Positions 1 to 9,703 of a DNA stretch of 64,000 nt are shown piece by piece (within the stretch, counting starts at the first letter, position 1; each line of letters opens with the position of its first letter). The position numbers were made by a program, and so were the translations under genes. Origin of the DNA: Alkaliflexus imshenetskii DSM 15055 (lineage in GTDB: Bacteria; Bacteroidota; Bacteroidia; Bacteroidales; Marinilabiliaceae); NCBI RefSeq assembly GCF_000517065.1, contig NZ_KI912105.1:2428820-2492819 (forward strand). The letters run 5' to 3'. The notes below the pieces were generated by a model. It searched no databases. It was not told where the DNA came from and saw only the letters and a program-made list of their open reading frames with translations.

Positions 1-791
1 CGCTAGAGCCTTTCAGAAAGAACAATGCTACCATTGTTAGTGCATTGGAAACTCAAATAACAGAGGCGGCGGTAACACTTTTTGATGTGGTTTACATCAA
101 GGACACTTTTTCAGGACTTGTCGGCTTTTTTGGCGGTCTTTTTGTAGCCGCATTTTCTATCACCTTTATGACTTTCTTTTTTTTAAAGGAGGAAGGCTTG
201 CTGCTCGGTTTACTTATGATTTTTGTGCCAGATAGCTACGAGGCCGGATTGCGACATGTTCTCCAATCGGTGAAGTATTTGCTGCGTCGCTATTTTATAG
301 GAATTTTGGTGCAGATTTTTTTGATATGCATGCTGGTAACCATTGGCTTTATGATTTTGGGACTGGAGTTTAATCATGCAATTACCATTGGTCTTATTAG
401 CGGCCTTTTAAATGTAATTCCATACGTCGGACCCTTGATAGGAGCCTTTTTTGGGTGTATTACCGGCATCATTATTTATCTTCAATTTCCTTCTGATATT
501 ACTTTTCTGTCGTATTTGGGATATATGGGCCTTGTTTATTCCGTAGTCCAGTTACTCGATAATGTGGTGTTTCAGCCTGTAATATTTTCCAACAGCGTGA
601 AGGCTCATCCACTCGAAATATTCCTTGTTATTATGATGGCCGGGTACATGTCGGGCATTATCGGAATGTTCTTAGCGATACCAGTATATACAATACTCCG
701 TGTTGTGGCTCGTGAGTTTTTTTATAACTACCGGGTGGTTAAAAAATTTACCGATGGTTTTCGTTATGGAAATAATACCCCTTCGTTATAG
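1..791 (+). CDS. AI-2E family transporter (PerM/TqsA-like permease), 5' end outside window
   Basis: C-terminal 260 or so residues of a polytopic inner-membrane protein. The frame is open to the left edge (first full codon at base 3), so the N-terminus is missing and the TTG at 45 is not a start. At least five hydrophobic segments are visible. The motif around NVIPYVGPLIGAFFG and the late segment with VQLLDNVVFQPVIFSNSV and HPLEIF match the conserved C-terminal half of the AI-2E/PerM family (PF01594). Members are proposed exporters or Na+/H+-linked antiporters; the substrate here cannot be told. The last 28 bases overlap the 3' end of the convergent gene at 764-1435. Confidence 0.85.
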   Translation, partial: LEPFRKNNATIVSALETQITEAAVTLFDVVYIKDTFSGLVGFFGGLFVAAFSITFMTFFFLKEEGLLLGLLMIFVPDSYEAGLRHVLQSVKYLLRRYFIGILVQIFLICMLVTIGFMILGLEFNHAITIGLISGLLNVIPYVGPLIGAFFGCITGIIIYLQFPSDITFLSYLGYMGLVYSVVQLLDNVVFQPVIFSNSVKAHPLEIFLVIMMAGYMSGIIGMFLAIPVYTILRVVAREFFYNYRVVKKFTDGFRYGNNTPSL

Positions 792-1435
792 TTGTTTACC
801 GATGGTTGGTGGGATGGGTTGTCGGGCAGCGACGTGTCATTTTGCAACGCCAGTGCTTCGTTTATCGAAATGCGCTTACCGCGATAGGTGGCAATTACAA
901 AGGCATCGGCAAATCCCATTTTAACCAGAAGCGTTTTAAACCGCGAAGCATCACCATAATCATTGAAAATTCCGGCTGTAAATTGGTTTATGTCATCAAC
1001 GGTATATTGCTGAAGCGATACAAGGTTCAACTCAAAAGGAGCCATGTCTATCCCGGAATAAGCGCCAATCTGCACACTATAGACAACAGGATTCAGGGAT
1101 ATTTCAACTGGCAGTTTTTCGGTTAATGAATCCTCGTAAGTAGGGAATACAGTTGCTGTGTCTAACGGCAGCATAAGTTCTTTGATTGGCACTATTTTAC
1201 TGTTGTTGGCAGTAACCGTTTCATGCGATGGTGGCCATTGTAAAAAGCCATACATACTTAGCATTATAAAAAGAGAAATAAAGAAAAGGATCTGGAAGAA
1301 ACTTGCTTTTTTTAACCTGTTATATTTCGCCGATTGCTTATGAGTAAGCGTTCGTAATCTTACAATTTCCTTTTCCAGGGCATTAATTCTGAACTGGTCG
1401 TTTATATGGGCCAAATTCTGGTCTTTCTCTTCCAT
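764..1435 (-). CDS. Membrane-anchored SPOR-like domain protein
   Basis: A 223-residue protein with a charged, probably coiled-coil N-terminus (about residues 5-42, cytoplasmic), one transmembrane segment (about 46-66) and a periplasmic part. Residues about 118-195 look like the Bacteroidota version of the SPOR peptidoglycan-binding domain: it opens YSVQIGAYSG and ends GFADAFVIATYRGKRI, with an FTAGIFNDYGDA stretch between. SPOR domains bind denuded septal peptidoglycan, so a cell-envelope or division role is inferred. The gene is convergent with, and overlaps by 28 bases, the AI-2E permease. The exact partner or function is unknown. Confidence 0.65.
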   Translation of the reverse strand: MEEKDQNLAHINDQFRINALEKEIVRLRTLTHKQSAKYNRLKKASFFQILFFISLFIMLSMYGFLQWPPSHETVTANNSKIVPIKELMLPLDTATVFPTYEDSLTEKLPVEISLNPVVYSVQIGAYSGIDMAPFELNLVSLQQYTVDDINQFTAGIFNDYGDASRFKTLLVKMGFADAFVIATYRGKRISINEALALQNDTSLPDNPSHQPSVNNYNEGVLFP

Positions 1436-1643
1436 TATCTACGTAAACTTAATGAGTTTAAATATACTAAATACATTTTTATAGTGGCTGTATTCTCTAT
1501 ATTTTATTCATCTGGCAGTTATATACATTGCTCATTTGAATCAGTTAAACAGAGTATGGGAATTTGGTATTTAAATTATTTTAACACCACAACATATAGA
1601 TAATCAAATGATTGCGGTCTGCCTGGGTTTTCAGATCGTTTTT

Positions 1644-1659
1644 TGGCACATCTTTTGGT
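1644..1659 (+). promoter_or_regulatory. Possible sigma-54-like -24/-12 element
   Basis: TGGCAC at 1644-1649 is followed after five bases by TTGGT at 1655-1659. This resembles the sigma-54 form TGGCAC-N5-TTGCA with correct GG-to-GG(C) spacing of ten bases but a G instead of C in the -12 box. It lies about 58 bases before the secreted-protein gene at 1717. A TATAAT also occurs at 1662-1667, so a different promoter may be used. Confidence 0.25.
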
Positions 1660-1716
1660 TGTATAATATCAAACCGGTTTACGTTCCTTAAGTATTAACG
1701 ATTAAAACCAGATGCC

Positions 1717-2433
1717 ATGAAAACTCTACAATACATCCGCAGCTTCGCAGTCATAGTTTCATTATCAATGGTAACTGTGTCCGCCTCCGGGCAACGTAAT
1801 GGCCGGGAGAATACCAGAGACGATAACCGCAGGGAATCGCCAAGGGTTGAAAACAGAGAAGAGAATCGCAGAGAATCAGCGAGTGAACAGCGTACCAGGC
1901 CATCAACTCAGGATAATAGAGGAAGGGCAACACAAGTTCAAAGCAATGGCCGCAACAATAGCCAGAATCAGAACTCTAACCGTCCCAACGATCGGGTTGT
2001 GCATCACAATACACAACGTAACAACCATCAAAAAGACGTAAAAGTTGTGCATCACCACAAGCATGTTCCTGCCAAGCCGGTTCATACAACAACCGTGGTA
2101 CACCACCACCATCACCATAAAGCACCTGCAAGAGGCGTTTATTACCGCCATTTGCCTTCACAAAGGGTTAACAGATTTCATTACAACGGTTATGAATACT
2201 ACCACGCCAACAATTATTTCTACAGATATCATCCCAGTCATGGCTACGTAGTGGTTGATTCTCCGTTCCTTCACGTGCGCCATTTGCCTGCCAGACACGT
2301 AGTAAGGGTTTACAATGGTCAGCCTTATGTCTATTACAACGGTTTCTTTTATCTGCCTTACGAAGCTGGGTATGTGTTAGTACCGGCTCCTGCCAGACCT
2401 CAGGTTTCATTCAATGTGGTACTGAACTGGTAA
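1717..2433 (+). CDS. Secreted His/Arg/Asn-rich protein with DUF6515-like C-terminus
   Basis: A 238-residue protein with a Sec signal peptide (about 1-25, ending VSASG). Residues about 26-95 are low-complexity and rich in Arg, Asn, Glu and Gln. Residues about 96-135 are His-rich, with VVHHHKHV and a run of six His at 129-134, which suggests metal binding. Residues about 140-238 are a Tyr/His-rich repetitive domain (YNGYEYYHANNYFYRY, then VYNGQPYVYYNGFFY) resembling the DUF6515 group of small Bacteroidota envelope proteins. No enzyme motif is present. It is monocistronic, followed by a terminator at 2481-2517. The metal-binding role is inference. Confidence 0.6.
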   Translation: MKTLQYIRSFAVIVSLSMVTVSASGQRNGRENTRDDNRRESPRVENREENRRESASEQRTRPSTQDNRGRATQVQSNGRNNSQNQNSNRPNDRVVHHNTQRNNHQKDVKVVHHHKHVPAKPVHTTTVVHHHHHHKAPARGVYYRHLPSQRVNRFHYNGYEYYHANNYFYRYHPSHGYVVVDSPFLHVRHLPARHVVRVYNGQPYVYYNGFFYLPYEAGYVLVPAPARPQVSFNVVLNW

Positions 2434-2480
2434 GCAAATAAAGTAGAGATTTGAAGTCGCTGAAGATGCCAAATACAGAT

Positions 2481-2517
2481 AGGGGTCGCAAGTCATTTGA
2501 TTTGCGACCCCTCTTTT
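2481..2517 (+). terminator. Intrinsic terminator after the His-rich secreted protein
   Basis: An 11-bp perfect stem, 2481-2491 with 2502-2512 (aggggtcgcaa / ttgcgacccct), with a 10-base loop and a following C-TTTTT run. Confidence 0.85.
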
Positions 2518-2533
2518 TGAGTCAGATTACGCT

Positions 2534-3064
2534 TTATTGCTGCTGTTGCGACTGGTATAATCTGATGATGTTTACATAAGGTTCTGTGCCAACAGTTGTG
2601 GCATCGGCTGTGATGTGTGCTTTTGAATAATAAGGTTCTCTTTCCGTAATTTTTTCCCGGATAAAGGCCAGTAATTCGCTTTTGTTTTTGTTTGCAATGA
2701 GCGGACGTGAGTTTCTTGCCGGCATCAGCCTCTCACAAAGACCTTCGGCATTGAGAAAGAGATAGATTGTGAGACCATGCTCTTTCATGAACGACATGTT
2801 GTTGTGAAAACAAGGAGCGCCTCCGCCGGTGGCAATTATCACATTTTTTAGCAGGGACACTTCGGAGATGGCATTTTTCTCCATCTCTCTAAAGGCCTTT
2901 TCGCCATGCTGAGCAAATATCTGTGTGATGGTGATTCCCTCTTGCTGCTGTATATAGTCGTCCAGATCTATAAACTTCCAAGCCATTGCTCTGGCGAGGT
3001 TGCGCCCCACGGTTGATTTACCGCTTCCCATAAATCCAACCAGAAAAATGCGTTCTACTCTCAT
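2534..3064 (-). CDS. aroK: Shikimate kinase
   Basis: A 176-residue cytoplasmic kinase that phosphorylates shikimate at the 3-OH in aromatic amino acid synthesis. The P-loop GFMGSGKST is at about residues 9-17, the shikimate-binding FIDLDDYI follows at about 31-38, FREMEKNAI at about 58-66, and the Walker-B-like TGGG at about 79-82. Length is normal for the family. It starts 6 bases after parC ends on the same strand, so it is probably the last gene of the parE-parC-aroK transcription unit. Confidence 0.95.
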   Translation of the reverse strand: MRVERIFLVGFMGSGKSTVGRNLARAMAWKFIDLDDYIQQQEGITITQIFAQHGEKAFREMEKNAISEVSLLKNVIIATGGGAPCFHNNMSFMKEHGLTIYLFLNAEGLCERLMPARNSRPLIANKNKSELLAFIREKITEREPYYSKAHITADATTVGTEPYVNIIRLYQSQQQQ

Positions 3065-3070
3065 TGGTTA

Positions 3071-5692
3071 TTAGAATATAGACATTTGCCCATCCGGCTC
3101 ATCATCCTCTGAATGGTTGTCATCGTTAATCTCTTCCTGTTGTAGATCTTCCGGTCTGATGTGCGGCTCAAGCTCATTGATTTTTGAAACCTGATAGGTT
3201 GTAAGTCTTTTCCCCTTGGCTTTATATCCTTTAACATTGATAAATTCTGCAACCTCAACTATCATTTTCTCTTTATCCTTGTCGTCGCCTCCAAATTTTA
3301 TCTCAAGCCTTGGGTATTCGAGGTGTGTCATGCGCACCAGATAAGAGCCGGGATGCTCGCCAATGAATCGTTGAGGCTTTGAAACCTGTTCGGCCTGAAA
3401 ACGCTTTAGGTAATGAAATTTTTGCTCGGCATCATAATAGACTGCCGACCATACTTTCTCCGCATTAAATTTCTCAATGTAGAGAATGTTGTCGTCGTAG
3501 TGATTGCTAAGGTCAAAATTGGTCTGATAGAAATGGCCGTCTCTGGTGATGACAAGAATAAGGTCGTCATTTTGAAATTCGCCCAAATAACTGCCTCTGC
3601 CATCGGCATTCAGCCTAAGCACTTCTGGCTCAAACCATATTTTTCGGCCTCCAAGGGTCGATTCGCCCTTACGCTTAAGAGCAATCTTATGTATTTCGTT
3701 TTTGGTAAGTATGTTACCCATGGCACTTCTACCTTTTACGGCAAGTTCGGCCATGTCGAATTCAAAAATAAGATTGCGGATACGTGGCCTGGGTTTTAAT
3801 GTGATGCGCAATACTTCGGCCTCACCATTGGGGTTTTCGCTGAAATATACCACTTCTGAACCTGATGTGCCGCGTGTTACATCATACTCTTTGTCACGTG
3901 TTATGCCGGTAACGGCAAATCGCTTGACGTATGTAGGGCCGTGTTTCCCATCACGGTATGCCAGGTTGTAGATTGTACGCTGGTCGTTCTTTTTAAATAT
4001 GGCCAGATGAATGATGTTTTTACCCACAAAGGCTTTTTCCTGCACTTTGGTGATGATGTATCGGCCATCTTTGTAAAAGATTATGATGTCGTCGATGTCG
4101 GAACAATCACAAACATACTCGTCTTTTCTCAGGCCATAACCCACAAAACCCTCTTCTTTATTTATGTATAACTTCTCGTTCTTCACCACAACTTTTGTGG
4201 CTTCGATGTTTTCAAAACTACGAATCTCCGTTTTACGCGTGAATTTGCCCCCAAAATTCTTTTTTAGACGCTTGTAATAATCGATGGCGTAAGGAATGAT
4301 GTTTTGAAGGTGGTAATCAACCTGCTCGAGTTCCTCTTCGATGGAAGAGATGTATTCATCGGCCCTCTTGGCGTCGTATTTTGAGATGCGTTTAATTTTT
4401 ATCTCGGTGAGCTGAATTATGTCGTCGCGGGTAATTTCGCGTCTAAAGAGGTTGGCGAACGGTTCCAGTCCGTGTCCAATGGTTTGTATTACTGCTTCAA
4501 AGGTTTCGCAATCCTCGATTCGTTGATAGATTTTATGCTCAATAAAAATCTTTTCCAATGATGAGAGGTGCCAGCCTTCGAGCAGTTCTGCCTTGCGTAT
4601 TTCGAGCTCACGCGTGAGCAGGTGAAGGGTGTGCTTGGTATTTGACTTCAGAATTTCTGATACACCGATGAAGCATGGTTTGTTTTCACGGATGACGCAT
4701 GCGTTGGGTGAAATTGACACCTCACAATCGGTAAAAGCATACAGGGCGTCAATTGTTTTGTCGGGCGATGTTCCGGCAGGAAGATGAACCAATATTTCGA
4801 CATTCTCGGCTGTATTATCGTCAATTTTTCGGATTTTTATTTTCCCTTTTTCCACAGCTTTAAGGATGGACTCGATTAGGGTTGTGGTGTTTTTTCCGAA
4901 AGGAATATCTGTGATAACAAGTGTTTTAGCGTCGAGTTTGCTGATTTTGGCTCTTACTCTTACCTGTCCACCTCTCAATCCGTCGTTGTATCGCCATACA
5001 TCCACCATTCCACCGGTTGGGAAATCCGGGAACAGCTCAAAATCTTCGTTTTTCAGATAGGCAATTGATGCATCTATCAGTTCATTGAAGTTATGGGGCA
5101 GAATTTTTGAGGCGAGTCCAACGGCAATTCCTTCTACGCCTTGCGCAAGAAGAAGCGGGAATTTCACCGGAAGCGTGATTGGTTCCTTGTTGCGACCATC
5201 GTAGGATGGTTTCCACTCGGTGGTTTTGGGATTGAATACTACCTCCTGTGCCAGTTTTGTGAGGCGCGCTTCGATGTAACGAGGCGCCGCTGCGCCATCG
5301 CCGGTGAATATGTTTCCCCAGTTTCCCTGGGTATCAATCAAAAGTTCTTTTTGCCCCAGTTGCACCAGTGCGTCGCCAATAGATGCATCGCCGTGTGGGT
5401 GAAATTGCATGGTATGACCAATAACGTTGGCTACCTTGTTAAATCGCCCATCGTCCATTCGCCGCATCGAGTGAAGGATGCGTCGCTGAACCGGTTTAAG
5501 CCCGTCGTTAATATGTGGCACAGCCCTCTCCAGGATAACGTATGATGCATAATCGAGAAACCATGTACGGTACATGCCTTGCAGAGGTGTGATTTTGGGC
5601 ACATCGGCAAAATGTTCAGGGTTTAGATGCCCGCCATTGTTTTCCGTGGGCAGCATCTCTTCATTGTCATCAAATATATTGTCGTTCTCCAT
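3071..5692 (-). CDS. parC: DNA topoisomerase IV subunit A
   Basis: An 873-residue type IIA topoisomerase A subunit. The 5Y-CAP region carries LKPVQRRILHSM, the QFHPHGDASIGDAL motif and the catalytic tyrosine Tyr139 in AAAPRYIEAR. A coiled tower region follows (about 400-470), then a beta-pinwheel-type C-terminal domain from about 500. No clear GyrA-box (QRRGGKG) is visible in that domain, which favours topoisomerase IV over gyrase. The last 30 residues are acidic. It lies 66 bases downstream of parE on the same strand, so both subunits are made from one operon. Role: decatenation of daughter chromosomes and relaxation. Confidence 0.92.
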   Translation of the reverse strand: MENDNIFDDNEEMLPTENNGGHLNPEHFADVPKITPLQGMYRTWFLDYASYVILERAVPHINDGLKPVQRRILHSMRRMDDGRFNKVANVIGHTMQFHPHGDASIGDALVQLGQKELLIDTQGNWGNIFTGDGAAAPRYIEARLTKLAQEVVFNPKTTEWKPSYDGRNKEPITLPVKFPLLLAQGVEGIAVGLASKILPHNFNELIDASIAYLKNEDFELFPDFPTGGMVDVWRYNDGLRGGQVRVRAKISKLDAKTLVITDIPFGKNTTTLIESILKAVEKGKIKIRKIDDNTAENVEILVHLPAGTSPDKTIDALYAFTDCEVSISPNACVIRENKPCFIGVSEILKSNTKHTLHLLTRELEIRKAELLEGWHLSSLEKIFIEHKIYQRIEDCETFEAVIQTIGHGLEPFANLFRREITRDDIIQLTEIKIKRISKYDAKRADEYISSIEEELEQVDYHLQNIIPYAIDYYKRLKKNFGGKFTRKTEIRSFENIEATKVVVKNEKLYINKEEGFVGYGLRKDEYVCDCSDIDDIIIFYKDGRYIITKVQEKAFVGKNIIHLAIFKKNDQRTIYNLAYRDGKHGPTYVKRFAVTGITRDKEYDVTRGTSGSEVVYFSENPNGEAEVLRITLKPRPRIRNLIFEFDMAELAVKGRSAMGNILTKNEIHKIALKRKGESTLGGRKIWFEPEVLRLNADGRGSYLGEFQNDDLILVITRDGHFYQTNFDLSNHYDDNILYIEKFNAEKVWSAVYYDAEQKFHYLKRFQAEQVSKPQRFIGEHPGSYLVRMTHLEYPRLEIKFGGDDKDKEKMIVEVAEFINVKGYKAKGKRLTTYQVSKINELEPHIRPEDLQQEEINDDNHSEDDEPDGQMSIF

Positions 5693-5758
5693 GACTTAAT
5701 TGTGTTCTTGCGTTGGCTCTGGTTACATTCATTGTGGTTGTGTGGTAGTCTGGCATGG

Positions 5759-7591
5759 TTAAAGCATCTCTTCGTCCACAACCAGATTGTCGATAATGAA
5801 TGTTTGTCGGTCGGGAGTGTTTTTCCCCATGTAAAAATCAAGCAGTTCTTTGGCTGCATCCTCTTTTTTCATACGCACTTGATCCAGTCGCATGTCTCTG
5901 CCAATAAAGTGCTTAAACTCATCGGGAGAAATCTCTCCCAATCCTTTAAATCGAGTGATTTCAGCGGCAGCACCAAGTTTTTTTATGGCATTATTACGTT
6001 CCTCGTCCGAGTAGCAGTAGCGAGTCTCTTTTTTGTTACGAACCCTGAATAGTGGTGTTTGCAGGATGTAGAGGTGTCCATTTTTCACCAGTTCAGGGAA
6101 AAACTGCAAAAAGAAAGTGATGAGCAACAATCGGATGTGCATCCCATCCACGTCGGCATCGGTGGCGATGATGACATGATTGTAGCGCAATGTTTCTAGT
6201 CCTTCTTCTATGTTGAGGGCAGCCTGCAATAGGTTGAACTCTTCGTTTTCGTAAACTATTTTACGCGTGAGCCCATAGGTGTTCAGGGGTTTCCCTTTTA
6301 GACTGAATACAGCCTGCGAAGTTACGTCGCGCGCTTTAGTAATAGAGCCGCTGGCCGAGTCTCCCTCAGTGATGAAAATGGAAGATTCCAGCTTGCGTTG
6401 TTCATTCGAGTTGTAATGAATACGGCAGTCGCGCAGTTTTTTATTGTGAAGGCTTACTTTCTTGGCTCTCTCTTTGGCCAGTTTCTGAATGCCCGAGATG
6501 GCTTTGCGCTCCTTCTCTGATTCCAGTATTTTTTTGTGAATGATATCCGCTATATCTCCATGCTTGTGCAGGAAATTGTCGAGATGCTGTTTCACAAAAT
6601 CAGTGATGTAGTTTCTGACGGATGCGCCACCGGGCGACATATCCTTGGAGCCAAGTTTGGTTTTTGTCTGTGATTCAAATACAGGTTCTTCAATCTTGAT
6701 ACTTACAGCAGCAACAATTCCTTGACGTATGTCAGCTACATCAAAGTTTTTGTTGTAAAATTCACGTACGGTTTTTACCATGGCCTCGCGGAATGCAATT
6801 AAGTGCGTACCACCCTGTGTGGTATGCTGACCATTTACAAACGTGTAATACTCTTCGCCGTATTGTGTTGTATGGGTGATGGCAATTTCAAGATCCGGAT
6901 CTTTTAATTGAATTATCGGATACAATCCGGGCTCGGTCATTTTCTCGTCGAGCAAATCAAGCAAGCCGTTTTTCGATTGATAAGCTTTGCCGTTAAAGTT
7001 GATGGTTAACCCGGCATTCAGGTAGGTGTAGTTTTTAAGCAGATCTTCAATATACTCTTCCTTAAAGTTGAAGTTCTCGAAAATGTTTCCATCCGGGTTA
7101 AACTGAACCAATGTACCGTTTGGAGATTTTGTTGCCTCAACGGGGAAATCTGCCTTTATCTCACCGCAACTGAATTCAGCCTTTTTAGTCTCCCCGTCTC
7201 TAAATGCTTGTATCATGAAATTGATGGAGAGTGCATTTACTGCTTTTACCCCAACACCGTTCAGTCCCACCGATTTTTTAAATACTTTGCTATCGTATTT
7301 GGCGCCGGTATTCATTTTGGATACCACATCAATTACTTTTCCCAGGGGAATACCGCGTCCGTAATCTCTCACGGTCACTTGGCCATCCTGTACAGTGACG
7401 TCAATCTTTTTGCCAAACCCCATCATGTATTCGTCAATGGCATTGTCCATAACTTCTTTCAGAAGTACATAAATCCCATCGTCGGCATAGTTTCCATCCC
7501 CAAGCTTTCCTATATACATGCCGGGACGACGGCGGATGTGTTCTTTCCAGTCCAGAGTTTGAATGGTATCTTCTGAATAATTCTCAATCAT
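5759..7591 (-). CDS. parE: DNA topoisomerase IV subunit B
   Basis: A 610-residue ATPase subunit. The GHKL ATP-binding fold shows EVMDNAIDE (about residues 46-54), DYGRGIP and [15 protein letters not shown] transducer domain follows, then a TOPRIM domain with the EGDSAS acidic motif and [10 protein letters not shown]. It lacks the large insert of some gyrase B proteins, and the downstream parC confirms the topoisomerase IV assignment. The ATG start has a -7-type element TATATTTG at 7679-7672 (minus strand) about 80 bases upstream. Confidence 0.93.
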   Translation of the reverse strand: MIENYSEDTIQTLDWKEHIRRRPGMYIGKLGDGNYADDGIYVLLKEVMDNAIDEYMMGFGKKIDVTVQDGQVTVRDYGRGIPLGKVIDVVSKMNTGAKYDSKVFKKSVGLNGVGVKAVNALSINFMIQAFRDGETKKAEFSCGEIKADFPVEATKSPNGTLVQFNPDGNIFENFNFKEEYIEDLLKNYTYLNAGLTINFNGKAYQSKNGLLDLLDEKMTEPGLYPIIQLKDPDLEIAITHTTQYGEEYYTFVNGQHTTQGGTHLIAFREAMVKTVREFYNKNFDVADIRQGIVAAVSIKIEEPVFESQTKTKLGSKDMSPGGASVRNYITDFVKQHLDNFLHKHGDIADIIHKKILESEKERKAISGIQKLAKERAKKVSLHNKKLRDCRIHYNSNEQRKLESSIFITEGDSASGSITKARDVTSQAVFSLKGKPLNTYGLTRKIVYENEEFNLLQAALNIEEGLETLRYNHVIIATDADVDGMHIRLLLITFFLQFFPELVKNGHLYILQTPLFRVRNKKETRYCYSDEERNNAIKKLGAAAEITRFKGLGEISPDEFKHFIGRDMRLDQVRMKKEDAAKELLDFYMGKNTPDRQTFIIDNLVVDEEML

Positions 7592-8134
7592 AAGGCAGCT
7601 ATGTAATTATTTACGGTTGTGCCGGCCTTTGAAATGCCGGTATTGCATATTCTTCAGGCCAAAAAAACATCCAAATATAATGAAAAGGATAAAACCATTG
7701 GTATATTCTTTATCAACAGTGTTTTTTCGAGACAACTGTATCTGTGTGAAAATGAAATGATAACTGGTTTTAAATTTTACATAGCCTAATATGTATCATC
7801 CTTTTGCTGTGATGTTTTTACTTTAAATGGGACAAGATGTTTTTTGTACATTTTTTTGGTTTTTTTTGAAAGTAAATATTACTTTTATATCGTTTTTGAG
7901 ATAACAACCATCCAAAGTAATGAAGTGGATTTTTAGTGAGGGAAACGATTTGCTGGGAGAGGGTGTATTATGTGTTACAATCCTGACGGTCTGTTTCTTT
8001 ATTAAAGAAGCGGTTTTGCACAAAAAAAATGTGTAATATTAACAGATGATTTGGTGTAAAACATTATGTTTACCGATGGTTGTTCTTAATACAGTGTTAA
8101 TTGACCGGGAATGTAAACTATTTAATTTAAGACT
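7592..8134. other. Divergent intergenic region parE/araA, 543 bp
   Basis: No supported gene. On the minus strand a TATATTTG box (7672-7679) fits the -7 element of the parE promoter, though I find no good -33 box. The last 170 bases, before araA, are A+T-rich and hold several TGT-type half-sites (separate entry). A 66-codon minus-strand frame at 7823-8023 has no recognisable features and was not accepted. Confidence 0.5.
7971..8072. promoter_or_regulatory. Candidate control region of the arabinose operon
   Basis: Short elements with TGT/ACA symmetry cluster here: TGTGTTACA at 7971-7979, TGTAATATTAACA at 8032-8044 and TGTAAAACA at 8056-8064. A TATGTTTA box at 8065-8072 resembles TAnnTTTG with one mismatch, but no -33 box lies at the right distance. 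The clustering in front of a catabolic operon suggests operator sites for a sugar-responsive regulator. No regulator gene lies in the window, so this is weak inference. Confidence 0.3.
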
Positions 8135-9634
8135 ATGTTGAAACAGTTTGAGGTTTGGTTTGTGACTGGTAGCCAGCATCTTTATGGCCCAAAAACATTG
8201 GAGCAGGTTGCTGCTAACTCTCAGGCAATTGCTGCTGCGCTCAATGGCGCTGCTTCAATTCCTGTGAAAGTGGTGTTTAAACCTGTTGTGAAAACAGCTG
8301 AAGAGATACTGGATGTTTGTGTTCAGGCAAACAGTACACCATCATGCATCGGTTTAATTACCTGGATGCACACCTTCTCACCCGCAAAAATGTGGATTGC
8401 CGGACTTACATCGCTTCAGAAGCCATTCCTTCACTTGCATACGCAATATAATAAGGAGTTGCCATGGTCTGAAATCGATATGGATTTTATGAACCTTAAT
8501 CAGGCTGCACATGGCGATCGTGAATTTGGTTTTATCGGAAGCCGTTTGAGAATTCAGCGTAAGGTTGTGGTTGGACATTGGTCTGATGCGGCTGTACAAC
8601 AAAAAATCGGCACATGGACCAGAGCCGCTGCCGGATGGCACGAACTTAAGGGTATGAAAGTGGCCCGTTTTGGCGATAACATGCGCAACGTGGCTGTGAC
8701 TGAAGGCGACAAGGTGGAGGCTCAAATCCGCATGGGACTTACAGTACACGGTTTTGGTATAGGCGACTTGGTTGCTTCGGTGAACGCGGTTGAGGCTGCT
8801 GACATTGATGTGCTGGTTGCTGAAATAGAGAAAAAATATGATGTGGCATCTGAACTCAAAGAGGGCGGCGAGAGACACGATTCGTTGCGTGAGTCTGCCC
8901 GAATTGAGCTGGGAATGCGGGCTTTCCTCGAGAAAGGCGGCTTTAAGGCCTTTACCACAAACTTTGAGGATCTGCATGGCATGGTGCAGTTGCCTGGTTT
9001 TGCCGTTCAGCGCCTAATGGCAGATGGATACGGTTTTGGTGGTGAAGGCGATTGGAAAACAGCTGCCCTGGTGCGCGCCATGAAAGTAATGGCCACCGGA
9101 CTCGATGGCGGTACTTCATTCATGGAAGACTATACCTATCATTTTTCAGGCGCCGGAAGTAAGGTGCTTGGCGCACACATGCTTGAGGTATGTGAATCAA
9201 TTGCAGAGCAAAAGCCACGGGTAGAAATTCACAAACTCGGTATTGGTGGCAAGGCAGATCCTGTTAGGTCGTTGTTTACTGTGAAGCCCGGCTCGGCAAT
9301 CAATGCATCCATAATGGATATGGGTAACCGGTTCCGATTGGTTGTAAATGAGGTTGAAGTAGTGCCTTTGGACGCGCCAATGCCCAAATTGCCCGTAGCA
9401 AGTGCACTATGGGTGCCAAAACCAAATCTGGAAGTTGGTGCAGGAGCCTGGATTCTGGCAGGTGGCGCTCACCATACATCATTTAGTCAATCAATCACGG
9501 CCGATTGCATGGAGGATTTTGCTGAAATGGCCGGTGTCGAATATCTTCTTATTGACGATAAAACCACCATTTCGGAGTTCAAAAAGGAGCTTAAGTGGAA
9601 TGATGTGTTTTACCATCTGAACAAAGGATTTTAA
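8135..9634 (+). CDS. araA: L-arabinose isomerase
   Basis: A 499-residue cytoplasmic enzyme that converts L-arabinose to L-ribulose, the first step of the pathway. The N-terminus [13 protein letters not shown] is the family hallmark. [16 protein letters not shown] and the active-site stretch [11 protein letters not shown] follow at about 75-112. [16 protein letters not shown] (near 300) and FMEDYTYHF supply the metal-binding glutamates, and HHTSFSQ near the C-terminus holds the metal-binding His. Length matches the family. First gene of the ara cluster; a strong terminator lies directly after it. Confidence 0.97.
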   Translation: MLKQFEVWFVTGSQHLYGPKTLEQVAANSQAIAAALNGAASIPVKVVFKPVVKTAEEILDVCVQANSTPSCIGLITWMHTFSPAKMWIAGLTSLQKPFLHLHTQYNKELPWSEIDMDFMNLNQAAHGDREFGFIGSRLRIQRKVVVGHWSDAAVQQKIGTWTRAAAGWHELKGMKVARFGDNMRNVAVTEGDKVEAQIRMGLTVHGFGIGDLVASVNAVEAADIDVLVAEIEKKYDVASELKEGGERHDSLRESARIELGMRAFLEKGGFKAFTTNFEDLHGMVQLPGFAVQRLMADGYGFGGEGDWKTAALVRAMKVMATGLDGGTSFMEDYTYHFSGAGSKVLGAHMLEVCESIAEQKPRVEIHKLGIGGKADPVRSLFTVKPGSAINASIMDMGNRFRLVVNEVEVVPLDAPMPKLPVASALWVPKPNLEVGAGAWILAGGAHHTSFSQSITADCMEDFAEMAGVEYLLIDDKTTISEFKKELKWNDVFYHLNKGF

Positions 9635-9640
9635 TCAGTC

Positions 9641-9677
9641 AGGGTTGTTTGTCTCAACGGGGCAAACAACCCTTTTT
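9641..9677 (+). terminator. Strong intrinsic terminator between araA and the symporter
   Basis: A perfect 11-bp stem, 9641-9651 with 9663-9673 (agggttgtttg / caaacaaccct), an 11-base loop and TTTTT at 9673-9677. It begins only 7 bases after the araA stop and ends 26 bases before the next start, leaving little room for a promoter. It probably causes partial termination or protects the araA mRNA 3' end. Confidence 0.85.
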
Positions 9678-9703
9678 AGTAAACCAGTTTAAATCTAAAT
9701 TTT

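Noticed and set aside
1903-2161. Antisense frames over the His-rich gene
   Set aside because: His codons read backwards give Val/Met-rich shadow frames; the plus-strand signal peptide and terminator support only the plus-strand gene.
7823-8023. 66-codon minus-strand reading frame between parE and araA
   Set aside because: Low-complexity, lysine/serine-rich translation with no motif, in an A+T-rich control region; better explained as chance.
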